From assembly GCA_028292505.1 (NCBI GenBank), contig JAQGMF010000001.1, positions 124,001 through 188,000 of the forward strand: a DNA stretch of 64,000 nucleotides. Reading direction: 5' to 3'. A program made the translations under genes and the position numbers. This document shows, piece after piece, positions 55,984 to 64,000 of the stretch (position 1 is its first letter; every line of letters starts with the position of its first letter). The DNA comes from Rhodocyclales bacterium. GTDB lineage: Bacteria > Pseudomonadota > Gammaproteobacteria > Burkholderiales > Rhodocyclaceae. The notes beneath the pieces are model-generated. The model did no database searches, was not told the origin of the DNA, and saw only the letters and a list, made by a program, of their open reading frames with translations.

Positions 55984-56757
55984 TTATGTAGGTTCGTTGA
56001 CCGCCACGCGCAGCCCTTGCGCGAAGCGTTCGACATCGCTGGCCGCGCAGTCCGAGATGGCCCAGAAATTCATCCCTTGCGCCGTCCAGTGCATCAGATG
56101 GTAGCCATTGCGCGTCTGCGTAGAAGCTACATCGTGGCTACTCGCCGGCCATACGTACAAATTGATGGGGTGCTGGCGTACGTGATAGACGAGTGCCGCG
56201 ACCGCGTGACCATCGAGATAGTCGAGACGGCCGCCGACCAGCGGGAATCCTTGCGTGGCGAGATCGACCACCGGCGGCGCGAAATCGAGCTTGCCGTTGA
56301 ACCAGGGCTTCACCGTATGTTGATCCGTCGAGGCGACGTCCGACAGATGATCGACCTGTAGCGAGCGCACATGGTCCGAGACGATTTCTTCGGCGAGACG
56401 CTCTTGCGCCGAGGGCTGCATGACATACAGGCCCAGGCTCCATGCGGCGACGAGTGCGCATGCCATCGCGATGCCGGTGTGCAACCAAGGTGCGCGCCAC
56501 TGCATCGTCCAGCGGCGCGGCGCGGCAGCATTGCTTTTGGGCAGGCTGGCACGCAAGCGCGCTTCGAGATGCGGCGGCGCCGTGAAGTAACTTGCCCGTG
56601 CCTTGATTTGCGCACCGAGATCCCGCTGCGCCGCATGTTCGCGTCGGCAGTCCGGGCAATTTTGCAAGTGTTCGTCGATGCCCATCAACTCACCTACGCC
56701 GAGCTCCTGGTCGATATAGGCCGGCAATAGCTCAGCCACTTTTTTGCAGTCCATCAT
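55984..56757 (-). CDS. Anti-sigma factor with N-terminal zinc finger and one membrane span
   Basis: The 257 residues start with a zf-HC2 type zinc-binding anti-sigma domain (His30, Cys34, Cys37 in HLQNCPDC). One membrane segment follows (about 100-120; GIAMACALVAAWSLGLYVM). The periplasmic domain (about 120-257) is of the type that senses envelope stress (DLATQGFPLVGGRLDYLDGH, LYVWPASS, MHWTAQGMNFWAISDC). It overlaps the sigma-factor stop by 4 bases, so both are made together. Holds the sigma factor at the membrane until a signal releases it (family knowledge). Confidence 0.88.
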   Translation of the reverse strand: MMDCKKVAELLPAYIDQELGVGELMGIDEHLQNCPDCRREHAAQRDLGAQIKARASYFTAPPHLEARLRASLPKSNAAAPRRWTMQWRAPWLHTGIAMACALVAAWSLGLYVMQPSAQERLAEEIVSDHVRSLQVDHLSDVASTDQHTVKPWFNGKLDFAPPVVDLATQGFPLVGGRLDYLDGHAVAALVYHVRQHPINLYVWPASSHDVASTQTRNGYHLMHWTAQGMNFWAISDCAASDVERFAQGLRVAVNEPT

Positions 56758-57290
56758 GCCTCCTGACCATTGTGTGCCAACAGCCCGGCGAACAGCTTGC
56801 GGCCGCGCGCCAGTCGTGACATCACCGTGCCGATGGGTATGCCGATGACATCGGCAATCTGACGGTAGGACAGATCGTCCAGCTCGCGCATCACCAGTAC
56901 CTCACGAAATTCTATCGGCATTTTCTCAAGCGCCCTATTCACCATGCGTTCGTCATCGCGGCGCTGCAATGCATTTTCGGCAGTCTTGGCGCCATGCGCC
57001 GATATGTCTTCCATGCTATGGCAGTCTTCATCGAATTGCTCGCTGCGCGAATGCTCCTGGCTCTGGCGGTAATGCGTATAGAAAGTATTGCGCACGATGG
57101 CCAACAGCCAGGTGCGGCCATCGCCGCCGTGAAAACGTTCGAAATACTTGAAGGCCTTCAGATAAGCCTCCTGCACGACATCTTCTGCGTCGTGGTCGCT
57201 ACGCGTGAGCCAGCGCGCCAGATTGAACGCGCTGTTCAGGTGAGGTAACACCGTCGCTTCGAAGCGCTGTGACTTGGTCAAGTCTGTCAT
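56754..57290 (-). CDS. ECF-type RNA polymerase sigma factor
   Basis: The 178 residues show region 2 (LTRSDHDAEDVVQEAYLKAF, WLLAIVRNTFYTHYR) and region 4 (PIEFREVLVMRELDDLSYRQ, IPIGTVMSRLARGRKLF). It drives genes for an exported response in other bacteria. Here the candidate promoter of the sigma operon (57346-57373) and that of the divergent operon (57419-57446) share one bipartite motif, so both are probable targets. Translationally coupled to its anti-sigma factor. Confidence 0.93.
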   Translation of the reverse strand: MTDLTKSQRFEATVLPHLNSAFNLARWLTRSDHDAEDVVQEAYLKAFKYFERFHGGDGRTWLLAIVRNTFYTHYRQSQEHSRSEQFDEDCHSMEDISAHGAKTAENALQRRDDERMVNRALEKMPIEFREVLVMRELDDLSYRQIADVIGIPIGTVMSRLARGRKLFAGLLAHNGQEA

Positions 57291-57345
57291 GGAGGTCCGC
57301 CTGCTTTTACCGGCTCTTGCCTGTTTCTGCCTACTTCTACTTGCG

Positions 57346-57373
57346 TGTACCGGCTGCAGCCGGATTTTATTCC
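57346..57373 (-). promoter_or_regulatory. Predicted ECF promoter of the sigma/anti-sigma operon
   Basis: On the minus strand GGAATAAA (57366-57373) is followed after 14 bases by GGTACA (57346-57351). This has the same spacing and nearly the same boxes as the divergent copy on the plus strand. The sigma-gene ATG lies 56 bases further on. Autoregulation of the sigma operon follows if correct. Confidence 0.7.
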
Positions 57374-57418
57374 CGTATGACGTGCTTTTTATTTTTTCGG
57401 CTTGTTGCGACAGCCCGC

Positions 57419-57446
57419 GGAATAAATCGCGCGACCCGTCGGTACT
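57419..57446 (+). promoter_or_regulatory. Predicted ECF promoter of the metallophosphoesterase/cupredoxin operon
   Basis: GGAATAAA (57419-57426), 14 bases, GGTACT (57441-57446), ending 43 bases before the ATG at 57490. It matches the minus-strand copy in both boxes and in spacing. A good ribosome-binding site (AGGAGAG) precedes the gene. Confidence 0.7.
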
Positions 57447-57489
57447 GCAGCATACCGATCAGTCGATCGGCCCCTGACAGGAGAGAACC

Positions 57490-58392
57490 ATGGACAAACC
57501 CATTGATCGACGTAATTTCATGAAGCTGGCGGGCCTGGGCGGTGTGGTGTTCGCGTCCGGCCTGGCAGGCTGCGCGCACATGGCCGGCTCGGCCTCCGAT
57601 GCATCGAATGAAGACTTTTTCTTCGTACAACTTTCCGATTCGCACTGGGGCTTCGAAGGCGACGTCAACCCTGACGCCAAAGGCACGCTGAAGAAAGCAG
57701 TCGCTGCGGTTAACAGTCTTGAAGTGCAACCGGACTTTATCGTGTTCACGGGTGACCTCACGCACACCACCGACGATCCGCGCGAACGCCGCAAGCGCAT
57801 GGGCGAATTCAAGGAGATCGTCGGCGCGCTCAAGGTGCCGACCCTTTACTTCATGCCCGGCGAACACGACGCCTCGCTCGATCGCGGCAAGGCCTATCAG
57901 GAATTCTTCGGCCAGACGTACTACAGCTTCGACCACAAGGGCATTCATTTCGTCGTCATCGACAATGTATCCGACCCCAGTGCCAGCATCGGCGATGAGC
58001 AACTTGCCTGGCTTGCCGCCGATCTCAAACCGCTGGCCGATGACGCCAGGATTGTGGTCTTCACCCATCGGCCCTTGTTCGATCTGTATCCGCAATGGGA
58101 CTGGGCGACGCGTGACGGCGACAAGGCCGTGAGCTTGCTGATGCCTTACCGCAATGTCACGGTATTCTATGGGCATATCCACCAGGAAAATCATCACATG
58201 ACCGGGCACATCGCGCACCATTCCGCCAAGTCGCTGATATTCCCCTTGCCCGCGCCCGGTTCCCAGCCCAAGCGCCTGCCGTTGCCGTGGGACGCCGGCC
58301 AGCCCTATCGCGGTCTGGGCTTTCGCGAGGTGACGGCCAAACCGGTACGTGCCGAATACACACTCGTCGAATTTCCGGTGCAGAAGGGATGA
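57490..58392 (+). CDS. Tat-exported metallophosphoesterase (possible lipoprotein)
   Basis: The 300 residues start with a twin-arginine leader (DRRNFMKLAGLGG) that also contains a lipobox (SGLAGC, Cys28). The calcineurin-like phosphoesterase domain shows FFVQLSDSHWGF (metal Asp), FIVFTGDLTHTTDD, FMPGEHDASLD in which the usual GNHD reads GEHD, and FTHRPLFDLY and FYGHIHQENHH for the remaining metal His. Replacement of Asn by Glu at the GNHD site is unusual and may change the metal bridge. Predicted target of the ECF sigma factor; the stop overlaps the cupredoxin gene (ATGA). Confidence 0.88.
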   Translation: MDKPIDRRNFMKLAGLGGVVFASGLAGCAHMAGSASDASNEDFFFVQLSDSHWGFEGDVNPDAKGTLKKAVAAVNSLEVQPDFIVFTGDLTHTTDDPRERRKRMGEFKEIVGALKVPTLYFMPGEHDASLDRGKAYQEFFGQTYYSFDHKGIHFVVIDNVSDPSASIGDEQLAWLAADLKPLADDARIVVFTHRPLFDLYPQWDWATRDGDKAVSLLMPYRNVTVFYGHIHQENHHMTGHIAHHSAKSLIFPLPAPGSQPKRLPLPWDAGQPYRGLGFREVTAKPVRAEYTLVEFPVQKG

Positions 58393-58772
58393 CGATGCGT
58401 ACATATATGACAAACGTATTCAGGCGGCGTCTATTGACGGGAGCCGCCGGGGTGGCCGGGCTTGGCATGCTCGGCACCCTCGGTTTTGCCCAGTCGGGCG
58501 AGCGCGTGATCAAGGTGGTAGCCAAGAAATTCGACTACACGCCGGCCACTATCGAACTTGCAAAGGGCGAGACGGTCGTGCTGGAACTCATCTCGATGGA
58601 TGTGACGATGGGCTTCAACGCGCCGGATTTTCATGTGCGTACTGACATCGTGCCAGGCAAGACCGCCAGCGTGCGCTTGACGGCTGACAAGACCGGCAAG
58701 TTCGAGTTCTATTGCGATGTGTTCTGCGGCGACGGCCACGAAGACATGGGCGGCGTCATCGTCGTGACCTGA
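58389..58772 (+). CDS. CuA-like (cytochrome oxidase subunit II-type) cupredoxin
   Basis: The 127 residues have a Tat-like leader (FRRRLLTGAAGVAGLG) and one cupredoxin domain. The C-terminal metal loop YCDVFCGDGHEDM places Cys109, Cys113, His117 and Met120 in the CxxxCxxxHxxM order of a CuA centre. In COX2-type domains the first His lies in DVxH; here that segment reads DVTMGFNAPDFHVRTD, so Met74 stands in the His place and a new His82 lies eight residues later. The protein may bind copper as a modified CuA or a mononuclear site. Coupled to the metallophosphoesterase gene by ATGA overlap. Confidence 0.88.
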   Translation: MTMRTYMTNVFRRRLLTGAAGVAGLGMLGTLGFAQSGERVIKVVAKKFDYTPATIELAKGETVVLELISMDVTMGFNAPDFHVRTDIVPGKTASVRLTADKTGKFEFYCDVFCGDGHEDMGGVIVVT

Positions 58773-58917
58773 AGGCAGTGAAATAGGAGGGCCGTGGCAC
58801 TCAAGCTGCGGCCCTCGATGCCGATATTCTCCGGAGAGCATCGCTACGCATGGAACTGTTCCGCGCGTAGTAAGGCAGGGCGCTTTGGCCTTGCTCATGT
58901 GAATCCGGGAGTCGTCT

Positions 58918-60594
58918 GTGGCACGTAAGAGCAAGGTCGATAAAACTTCCGATTGGACCGTCTTGCTGGTCGATGACGACGATGATTATCGTGAATCGAC
59001 AAGCAGGCTGCTGGAACGCGAAGGGCATCGCATTTTGCTGGCCAACAGCGGCAGGAGCGCACTCGACATACTACACAACGAAAATGTCGACCTGATGCTG
59101 CTCGACTACTTCATGCCGGGCATGACCGGCGAGGAGGTGGTTGCCGAACTGCGAACTTTCAATCCCTATGTCCAGGTCATTCTGCAGACGGGTTACGCCA
59201 GTGAGCAGCCGCCGCGCGAATTGCTCCGGCGCCTGGACATCCAGGGTTATCACGACAAGAGCGAAGGCCCTGACAAGCTGTTGCTATGGACAGATATCGG
59301 GCTCAAGGCCGCGCATACTGTGCAACTGCTGCACAAGGGCCGGCAGTGCATGCGTTATCTCATCAACGCCACCTTCGATATTCATAAGATCCAGACGCTC
59401 GACACGTTGCTGCAAACCATCCTGCAGCAGGTCATGACGATGATCCGCACGGCGGATTCGTTTCTCGCCGTGGTCGGTGGCAATGTCACTGAAGCCGGCA
59501 AAGGCGAATCGCCACTGTTCATCAAAGCGGCCGCCGGTTGCTTCGAGTCCGCTGCGAGTGCGCAAGCCTGTCTTGCCCCCGAGCGCTACCGTGCCACCTG
59601 CGAAGCCTTGACAAGGCCGCAGATCACGCGGCTGGAAAATGCCACTATCATTCCGCTCAGTGTCGAAGGCGTTGCCGTAGGGGTGATCTACGTCGACATG
59701 GCGGTGAATGCCGAGAGCGATCTTGAACTGTTGCAGATATTCGCGAGCCAGTCGGCCATTGCCATACAGAATGCCAACCTTTTTGCGCAGGCGCAGCAGC
59801 AAGTCATTCAATCGGAGAAACTCGCGTCGCTCGGTCAGCTGGCGGCCGGCGTTGCGCACGAGATCAACAATCCCATCGGCTACGTCTTTTCCAATTTCGG
59901 CACACTGGAGAAATATCACGAGGGCATCTTCGAAATGCTACATGCATACGAAGAAGCTCAGCGTCAGGAGATGACCGACGATACGCTGCTGCGCCTGAAC
60001 ACGATCCGCAATCGCCTGGAATTGGATTTTCTCCTGGAGGACATTCCGGTGTTGATGCATGAGTCGCGGGAGGGCCTGTCGCGCGTGCAGAAGATCGTGC
60101 AGGATCTGAAGTGCTTCTCGCGTGTCGATTCCGTCAGCGAATGGCAACTGGCGAAGCTGCACGAGGGCATCGACTCCACGCTGAACATCGTCAACAACGA
60201 AGTGAAGTACATCGCCAATATCGTCAAGGAGTACGGCGACATTCCAGAAATAGAATGTCTGCCTTCGCAACTGAATCAGGTTGTCATGAACCTCGTGGTG
60301 AACGCTGCGCACGCAATGGGTTCGCAACGCGGCACCATCACGATACGCACGGGGACGGAAGAGGACAGGGTCTGGCTGGAAGTGCAGGATACCGGCTCGG
60401 GTATCCCGCAGAATATTCTCGCCAAGATATTCGATCCGTTCTTCACGACCAAGCCGGTGGGCAAAGGCACCGGACTAGGCCTGTCACTCTCGTATGGAAT
60501 CATCAAGAAGCATTGTGGGACGTTCGATGTACACAGCGAGGTTGGCGTCGGCACGACCTTCCGCATCACCTTGCCAATATCCCAAAGTCATTAA
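58918..60594 (+). CDS. REC-GAF-histidine kinase
   Basis: The 558 residues start with GTG at 58918 (GGGAG about 9 bases upstream). Order: receiver (about 14-128; VLLVDDDDDYRESTSRLL, Asp in LMLLDYFMPGMTGEEV), GAF-like sensor (about 150-295), HisKA with His in LAAGVAHEINNPIGYVFSN (about 325), and HATPase (NQVVMNLVVNAAHAMG, VQDTGSGIPQ, GKGTGLGLSLSYGIIKKH). The AHEINNP motif puts it in the NtrB-like HisKA class, unlike the two kinases with SHDLxAPLRAIDGF. No adjacent response regulator gene. It lies 145 bases after the cupredoxin gene. Confidence 0.88.
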   Translation: MARKSKVDKTSDWTVLLVDDDDDYRESTSRLLEREGHRILLANSGRSALDILHNENVDLMLLDYFMPGMTGEEVVAELRTFNPYVQVILQTGYASEQPPRELLRRLDIQGYHDKSEGPDKLLLWTDIGLKAAHTVQLLHKGRQCMRYLINATFDIHKIQTLDTLLQTILQQVMTMIRTADSFLAVVGGNVTEAGKGESPLFIKAAAGCFESAASAQACLAPERYRATCEALTRPQITRLENATIIPLSVEGVAVGVIYVDMAVNAESDLELLQIFASQSAIAIQNANLFAQAQQQVIQSEKLASLGQLAAGVAHEINNPIGYVFSNFGTLEKYHEGIFEMLHAYEEAQRQEMTDDTLLRLNTIRNRLELDFLLEDIPVLMHESREGLSRVQKIVQDLKCFSRVDSVSEWQLAKLHEGIDSTLNIVNNEVKYIANIVKEYGDIPEIECLPSQLNQVVMNLVVNAAHAMGSQRGTITIRTGTEEDRVWLEVQDTGSGIPQNILAKIFDPFFTTKPVGKGTGLGLSLSYGIIKKHCGTFDVHSEVGVGTTFRITLPISQSH

Positions 60595-60609
60595 AAAGGC
60601 AGGCGTTCA

Positions 60610-61056
60610 TCATGCAGCTTTGCGCCCCGCCAGATCGTCGAGTATCGGGCAATTAGGGCGACTGTCACCTGCGCAGCAGCGCACAAGTTCCTTCAGGGTG
60701 TTGGTCATGCTTTGAAGCTCGCTGATCTTGGTTTGCAACTCATCGATATGGCGTGCGGCGATCTTCTTGACTGAAGCGCTGGAGCGCCTGCGATCCTGCC
60801 ACAAACTCAGCAATTCCCTGATCTCTTCCATCGAAAAGCCGAGCGTGCGCGCGCGTTTGATGAAACGCAGTGTATGCACATGTTGTTCGGTGTACAGGCG
60901 ATAGTTTGCTGCCGTGCGCGCCACGTTTTTGAGGAGACCGATCTCTTCGTAGTGGCGAATCATCTTCACTGAAACGCCGCTCGCTTTCGTGGCGAGACCA
61001 ATGTCGATGAAGCCATTTTCAAATGCCTCGGCGTGTTGCAGAAGTACCCTTTTCAT
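60610..61056 (-). CDS. cueR: CueR-type MerR family copper regulator
   Basis: The 148 residues contain an N-terminal winged helix ([43 protein letters not shown]), a dimerisation helix and the C-terminal metal loop [12 protein letters not shown]. In this loop two Cys are separated by seven residues exactly as in CueR (Cys112/Cys120), which senses Cu+. The start at 61056 ([15 protein letters not shown]) lies inside the 3' end of copA (38-base overlap), so it is made from the copA transcript and should be autoregulated through the copA promoter. Confidence 0.92.
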   Translation of the reverse strand: MKRVLLQHAEAFENGFIDIGLATKASGVSVKMIRHYEEIGLLKNVARTAANYRLYTEQHVHTLRFIKRARTLGFSMEEIRELLSLWQDRRRSSASVKKIAARHIDELQTKISELQSMTNTLKELVRCCAGDSRPNCPILDDLAGRKAA

Positions 61057-63466
61057 ATTTGTTGCCTCCGTCCGATGCGGCGCTGCCGCGCCAGCGCCCA
61101 AGCAACAAAGCATTGCTGACGACACTGACACTCGAAAACGCCATTGCCGCCCCCGCGACCACCGGATTGAGCAAGCCGGCTGCAGCAAGCGGTATGCCAA
61201 CAATGTTGTAAATGAAAGCCCAGAAAAGATTCTGCCGGATTTTTTGGAAGGTTCTTTGCGAAATGTCAATTGCATCATTTACCAGGCGTGGATCGTTGCG
61301 CATGAGCGTGATGCCTGCTGCTTGCATTGCAACGTCCGTGCCACCCCCCATGGCAATACCGATGTCCGCTGCAGCAAGGGCCGGCGCGTCGTTGATGCCA
61401 TCGCCGACCATGGCGACGAAGCCGTATCGATGGCGCAGCTCTGCCATGATGGCTGCCTTGTCCGCTGGCAGCACTTCGGCACGGACCTCCTCGATGCCGA
61501 GTCGCGCGGCGATGGACGCCGCGCTGGTGGCATGATCGCCCGTGACAAGCACCGGCGTAATGCCGCGCAGGCGTAGCACCTGAATCGCGGCGGATGCCTC
61601 CGGTCGCGGTTCGTCGCCGAAGGCGAGCAGGGCCATGAGGCGCTGCGGCGCTGCGCTCGCCATCCACGATACCGTGCGACCTTCAGCCTGTAATTGCTCG
61701 GCTCGCGCCCGCAATGGCGCGAGGTCTACCTCAAACTCCTGCATCCAGCGTGAGCTGCCAACGAGGATATTGGCGCCCGCGACGTGCGCGCGAATGCCTC
61801 GGCCTGCCTCCACTTTTAGGTCGCTTACCGCAGGCAGCGCCAAGCCTTGGCGATGCGCCTCCTGAACGACTGCCAGTCCCAGCGGATGTTCGCTGCCCGA
61901 CTGGATCGCCGCAGCAATGGCGAGCGCTTCCTCCGGCCTCCCGGCGACAGATTCTATGGCGACCAACGTCGGCTTGCCCGATGTGAGTGTGCCGGTCTTG
62001 TCGAAAGCGATGACGCGCAGCTTGTGGGCGATCTCCAGCGCCTCCGCATCCTTGATGAGAATGCCGCGTCTGGCCGCGACGCCCGTGCCTGCCATGATGG
62101 CCGTTGGTGTGGCAAGCCCCAATGCGCAGGGACAGGCGATGACCAGCACGGCCACTGCATTCAGAATCGCGCGTTGCCAGTCGCCGCCGGCCAAGCCCCA
62201 ACCGACCAGCGTCAGCAGCGCCAGGGCGAGTACGACGGGGACGAAGACGGCGCTGACCCTGTCAACCAGTCGCTGGATGGGCGCCTTCTTCGCTTGCGCG
62301 TTTTCCACCAGGGCGATGATGTGCGCCAGTTGCGTTTGCGTGCCGACCGCTGTCGTCTCGATAGCGATCATGCCGTCGGCATTGATGGCGCCGCCGATCA
62401 CAGTGTCACCGATAGCCTTGAAGACTGGCAGGCTCTCGCCGGTGAGAAGGGACTCGTCAACGTGCGAACTACCTTCGATGATGCGACCGTCGACGGGGAT
62501 GCGCTCGCCAGCGCGAACGATGACAATGTCATCGACGTGTACTTGGCCGAGGGGTACGTCAAGTTGCGTGGCGGCTTTACGCACTCTGGCCGTCTCTGGC
62601 CGCAAGGCTTGCAGCGCCCGGATCGCGGAGGTGGTCTGGCGTTTCGCGCGTGTCTCCAGCCACTTGCCCAGCAAGACCAGGGTGATGACGGCAGCCGAGG
62701 CTTCGAAATAGAGATCGGCCATGTGGCTCGGCGCCGACAGGAGCTGATAAATGCTCAGGCCATAGGCGGCACTCGTCCCCAGTGCCACCAGCAAGTCCAT
62801 ATTGCCAGTGCGTGCCACGAGCGCTTTCCAGCCGGCGCGGTAAAAGCGCGCACCGAAGACGAACTGCACGGGTGTTGCCAGCAGCCATTGCCATGTGCCG
62901 GACAGCATCCAGTGCGTGCCGAAGACCGCGCCCAGCATCGGCAGCATCAAGGGTAGCGTGAACAAAACGCTGGCGAGCAGTAGCCACTTTTGCGTATCGC
63001 GCTCGGGTGCCTGAGTCGTTTCTGGTGTGATCCGCCTCGCGTCGTAGCCAGCCTTGGACGCTACCGCCAGCAAGGCCTCCTCGCGCGTGCCATGCGCAAC
63101 GACACGTGCGCGTTCGGTCGCGAGGTTGACGACGACCTCTTCGACGCCATCGACGGCGCGCAAGGCCTTTTCAACGCGAGCGACGCAACTGGCGCAACTC
63201 ATGCCGGCGATGGCAAGGTCGATCGTCGCGGCAGGAACGGCGTAGCCGGCGCGCTCGATTGCTTGCACGAGCTGCTCGATGGTGGCTTGTGGTTTGAAAC
63301 TTACATTCGCTTGCTCGGTGGCGAGATTGACGTTCGCCTCGGCCACGCCGTCGACAGCACGCAAGGCTTTCTCGACGCGGCCCGCGCAGGAGGCGCAGCT
63401 CATGCCGGTAACGGGCAGGGTAATGTTGCGGTTCGGCGAAGTCTCGCCAGAGAGTGCATTTGTCAT
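61019..63466 (-). CDS. copA: Copper-exporting P1B-type ATPase
   Basis: Pumps Cu+ out of the cytoplasm. It has two N-terminal HMA domains ([15 protein letters not shown] and [15 protein letters not shown]). Eight membrane spans include the intramembrane copper site CPCAL, with the actuator motif LLTGES, phospho-Asp in [16 protein letters not shown] and [11 protein letters not shown] place the start at 63466 (815 residues). An in-frame ATG at 63511 would lie at or upstream of the predicted transcription start of the CueR-type promoter (about 63507). It overlaps cueR at the 3' end. Confidence 0.95.
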   Translation of the reverse strand: MTNALSGETSPNRNITLPVTGMSCASCAGRVEKALRAVDGVAEANVNLATEQANVSFKPQATIEQLVQAIERAGYAVPAATIDLAIAGMSCASCVARVEKALRAVDGVEEVVVNLATERARVVAHGTREEALLAVASKAGYDARRITPETTQAPERDTQKWLLLASVLFTLPLMLPMLGAVFGTHWMLSGTWQWLLATPVQFVFGARFYRAGWKALVARTGNMDLLVALGTSAAYGLSIYQLLSAPSHMADLYFEASAAVITLVLLGKWLETRAKRQTTSAIRALQALRPETARVRKAATQLDVPLGQVHVDDIVIVRAGERIPVDGRIIEGSSHVDESLLTGESLPVFKAIGDTVIGGAINADGMIAIETTAVGTQTQLAHIIALVENAQAKKAPIQRLVDRVSAVFVPVVLALALLTLVGWGLAGGDWQRAILNAVAVLVIACPCALGLATPTAIMAGTGVAARRGILIKDAEALEIAHKLRVIAFDKTGTLTSGKPTLVAIESVAGRPEEALAIAAAIQSGSEHPLGLAVVQEAHRQGLALPAVSDLKVEAGRGIRAHVAGANILVGSSRWMQEFEVDLAPLRARAEQLQAEGRTVSWMASAAPQRLMALLAFGDEPRPEASAAIQVLRLRGITPVLVTGDHATSAASIAARLGIEEVRAEVLPADKAAIMAELRHRYGFVAMVGDGINDAPALAAADIGIAMGGGTDVAMQAAGITLMRNDPRLVNDAIDISQRTFQKIRQNLFWAFIYNIVGIPLAAAGLLNPVVAGAAMAFSSVSVVSNALLLGRWRGSAASDGGNKYEKGTSATRRGI

Positions 63467-63513
63467 ATTTTCGGTCGTCTGGATCGTGGACGCCTGAAAT
63501 GCGCGATGCACGG

Positions 63514-63544
63514 ATTGTGGACCCTACCCCCATGGGAGGGTCAA
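63514..63544 (-). promoter_or_regulatory. CueR-type promoter/operator of copA-cueR
   Basis: On the minus strand TTGACC (63539-63544) and CACAAT (63514-63519) are separated by 19 bases, the over-long spacing that MerR-family activators require. The spacer contains the dyad GACCCTCCC...GGGTAGGGTC, close to known CueR operators. Transcription should begin about 63507, which fixes the copA start downstream at 63466. Confidence 0.85.
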
Positions 63545-63678
63545 GCGCTATGAACACACAGTTGCACAACGACGCGACAGATCATAAGTCTTGCGTTGCG
63601 CGGTACGAGAAGTTATTTGACATAAATAAATTTCACCAACCAGAAGTGTCGTGACTGAGCTGTCGTTCATACGCACGT

Positions 63679-63705
63679 TAAAAAGCCCGCAACTGCTGCG
63701 GGCTT
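63679..63705 (-). terminator. Rho-independent terminator of the right-edge gene
   Basis: On the minus strand a 9-bp stem (AAGCCCGCA / TGCGGGCTT) with a 5-base loop is followed by TTTTTAA. It lies 45 bases after the stop of the partial gene at 63750. Confidence 0.85.
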
Positions 63706-63749
63706 CTGGCTGGAGTGGGCCAGGGGCTAACTCCGTAAGGAATGCCTGC

Positions 63750-64000
63750 TTAGTTAGTGCCGCTGGTGCTGGAGCCGCTCGGCATGGTTGAGTCGCTCCC
63801 GCCCGACGTACTCGACGGAGCGTGCTTAACCTGCGTTTTGCGCTTGGTCGTGTGCTTGGCCTTCGGTTTGGCACCAGCCGTATCTGCCGAGGTGGTGACG
63901 TCGGGCTGGCTGTTGTACGAGTTGGCCGACGGAGTGACCGGGCTCGGCGCCGTGTCTGACGGCCGCATTCCACCATTGCTGTCCTGCGCTGGAGCATTGG
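63750..64000 (-). CDS. C-terminal fragment of a low-complexity protein cut by the window edge
   Basis: A minus-strand frame is open from the right edge to a TAA at 63750 (83 codons seen). The protein is Ser/Thr/Gly/Pro-rich with a basic patch (KPKAKHTTKRKTQVKH) and ends GSSTSGTN. There is an internal Met at 63968, but the frame stays open upstream, so I treat it as partial. No domain recognised. Such tails occur in small secreted or envelope proteins. The terminator at 63679-63705 supports a real transcript end. Confidence 0.5.
   Translation of the reverse strand, partial: NAPAQDSNGGMRPSDTAPSPVTPSANSYNSQPDVTTSADTAGAKPKAKHTTKRKTQVKHAPSSTSGGSDSTMPSGSSTSGTN

Noticed and set aside
63549-63654. 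Plus-strand frame of about 35 codons upstream of the copA promoter
   Set aside because: The start region overlaps the CueR operator and there is no ribosome-binding site or similarity.

Overview
The window reads as a chromosomal segment of a Gram-negative betaproteobacterium, most likely of the Burkholderiales/Nitrosomonadales type. The evidence is gene order and content: dusB-fis-purH-purD, a pilGHIJ-chpA type IV pilus chemosensory operon, rubredoxin divergent from thiD-thiE-hemL, groES-groEL under CIRCE control, and a chrBA chromate operon. Base composition is high GC throughout. I see no rRNA, tRNA, prophage, transposase or CRISPR array. The genus cannot be fixed from sequence reading alone.

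Layout. 1-5663: a left-edge gene fragment, hemF, purD, purH, fis and dusB, all on the minus strand. 5923-16151: the Pil-Chp operon (minus; a CheA-like kinase of 2137 residues, PilJ, PilI, PilH, PilG). 16329-21846: rubredoxin, thiD, thiE and hemL, then mgtE and mtgA. 22101-29652: a compact six-gene plus-strand cluster with an alpha/beta hydrolase, an acetoacetate-decarboxylase-like protein, a small membrane protein, a patatin, a membrane-linked metallophosphoesterase and a GMC oxidoreductase. 29794-31936: groES-groEL with promoter and CIRCE, then a CPBP protease. 33508-42965: a second chemosensory operon laid out like Wsp (CheW, CheR-TPR, CheW, CHASE3-MCP, CheA-REC, CheB), but ending in a REC-GAF-histidine kinase instead of a REC-GGDEF protein. 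43772-48740: two hydroxyacid dehydrogenases and modABC. 48778-52208: chromate operon (chrB, chrA, Tat-signalled superoxide dismutase, stand-alone ChrB C-terminal domain). 52320-53454: outer-membrane-like protein plus cupredoxin behind a Fur-box-like site. 53552-60594: MASE4 kinase with response regulator, an ECF sigma/anti-sigma pair divergent from a Tat metallophosphoesterase and a CuA-like cupredoxin, and a further hybrid kinase. 60610-63544: cueR and copA with a typical MerR-type promoter. 63750-64000: a right-edge fragment.

How it works together. The left third is housekeeping (heme, purine, thiamine, tRNA modification, chaperonin). The right two thirds are sensing and envelope or metal stress functions. 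The strongest new observations are four. (i) The six-gene lipid-type cluster has a hydrolase with Cys in the usual Ser nucleophile position and a decarboxylase-like protein that keeps the Schiff-base Lys. (ii) Two divergent copies of the bipartite motif GGAATAAA-N14-GGTAC lie between the ECF sigma gene and the metallophosphoesterase/cupredoxin operon, which predicts the sigma factor's own promoter. (iii) The CuA-like cupredoxin carries Met where the first His ligand normally sits. (iv) The Wsp-like array has a kinase as its apparent output.

Several repeats of REP/MITE type mark gene ends. One 30-bp inverted repeat supplies the stop codons of both convergent genes hemL and mgtE.
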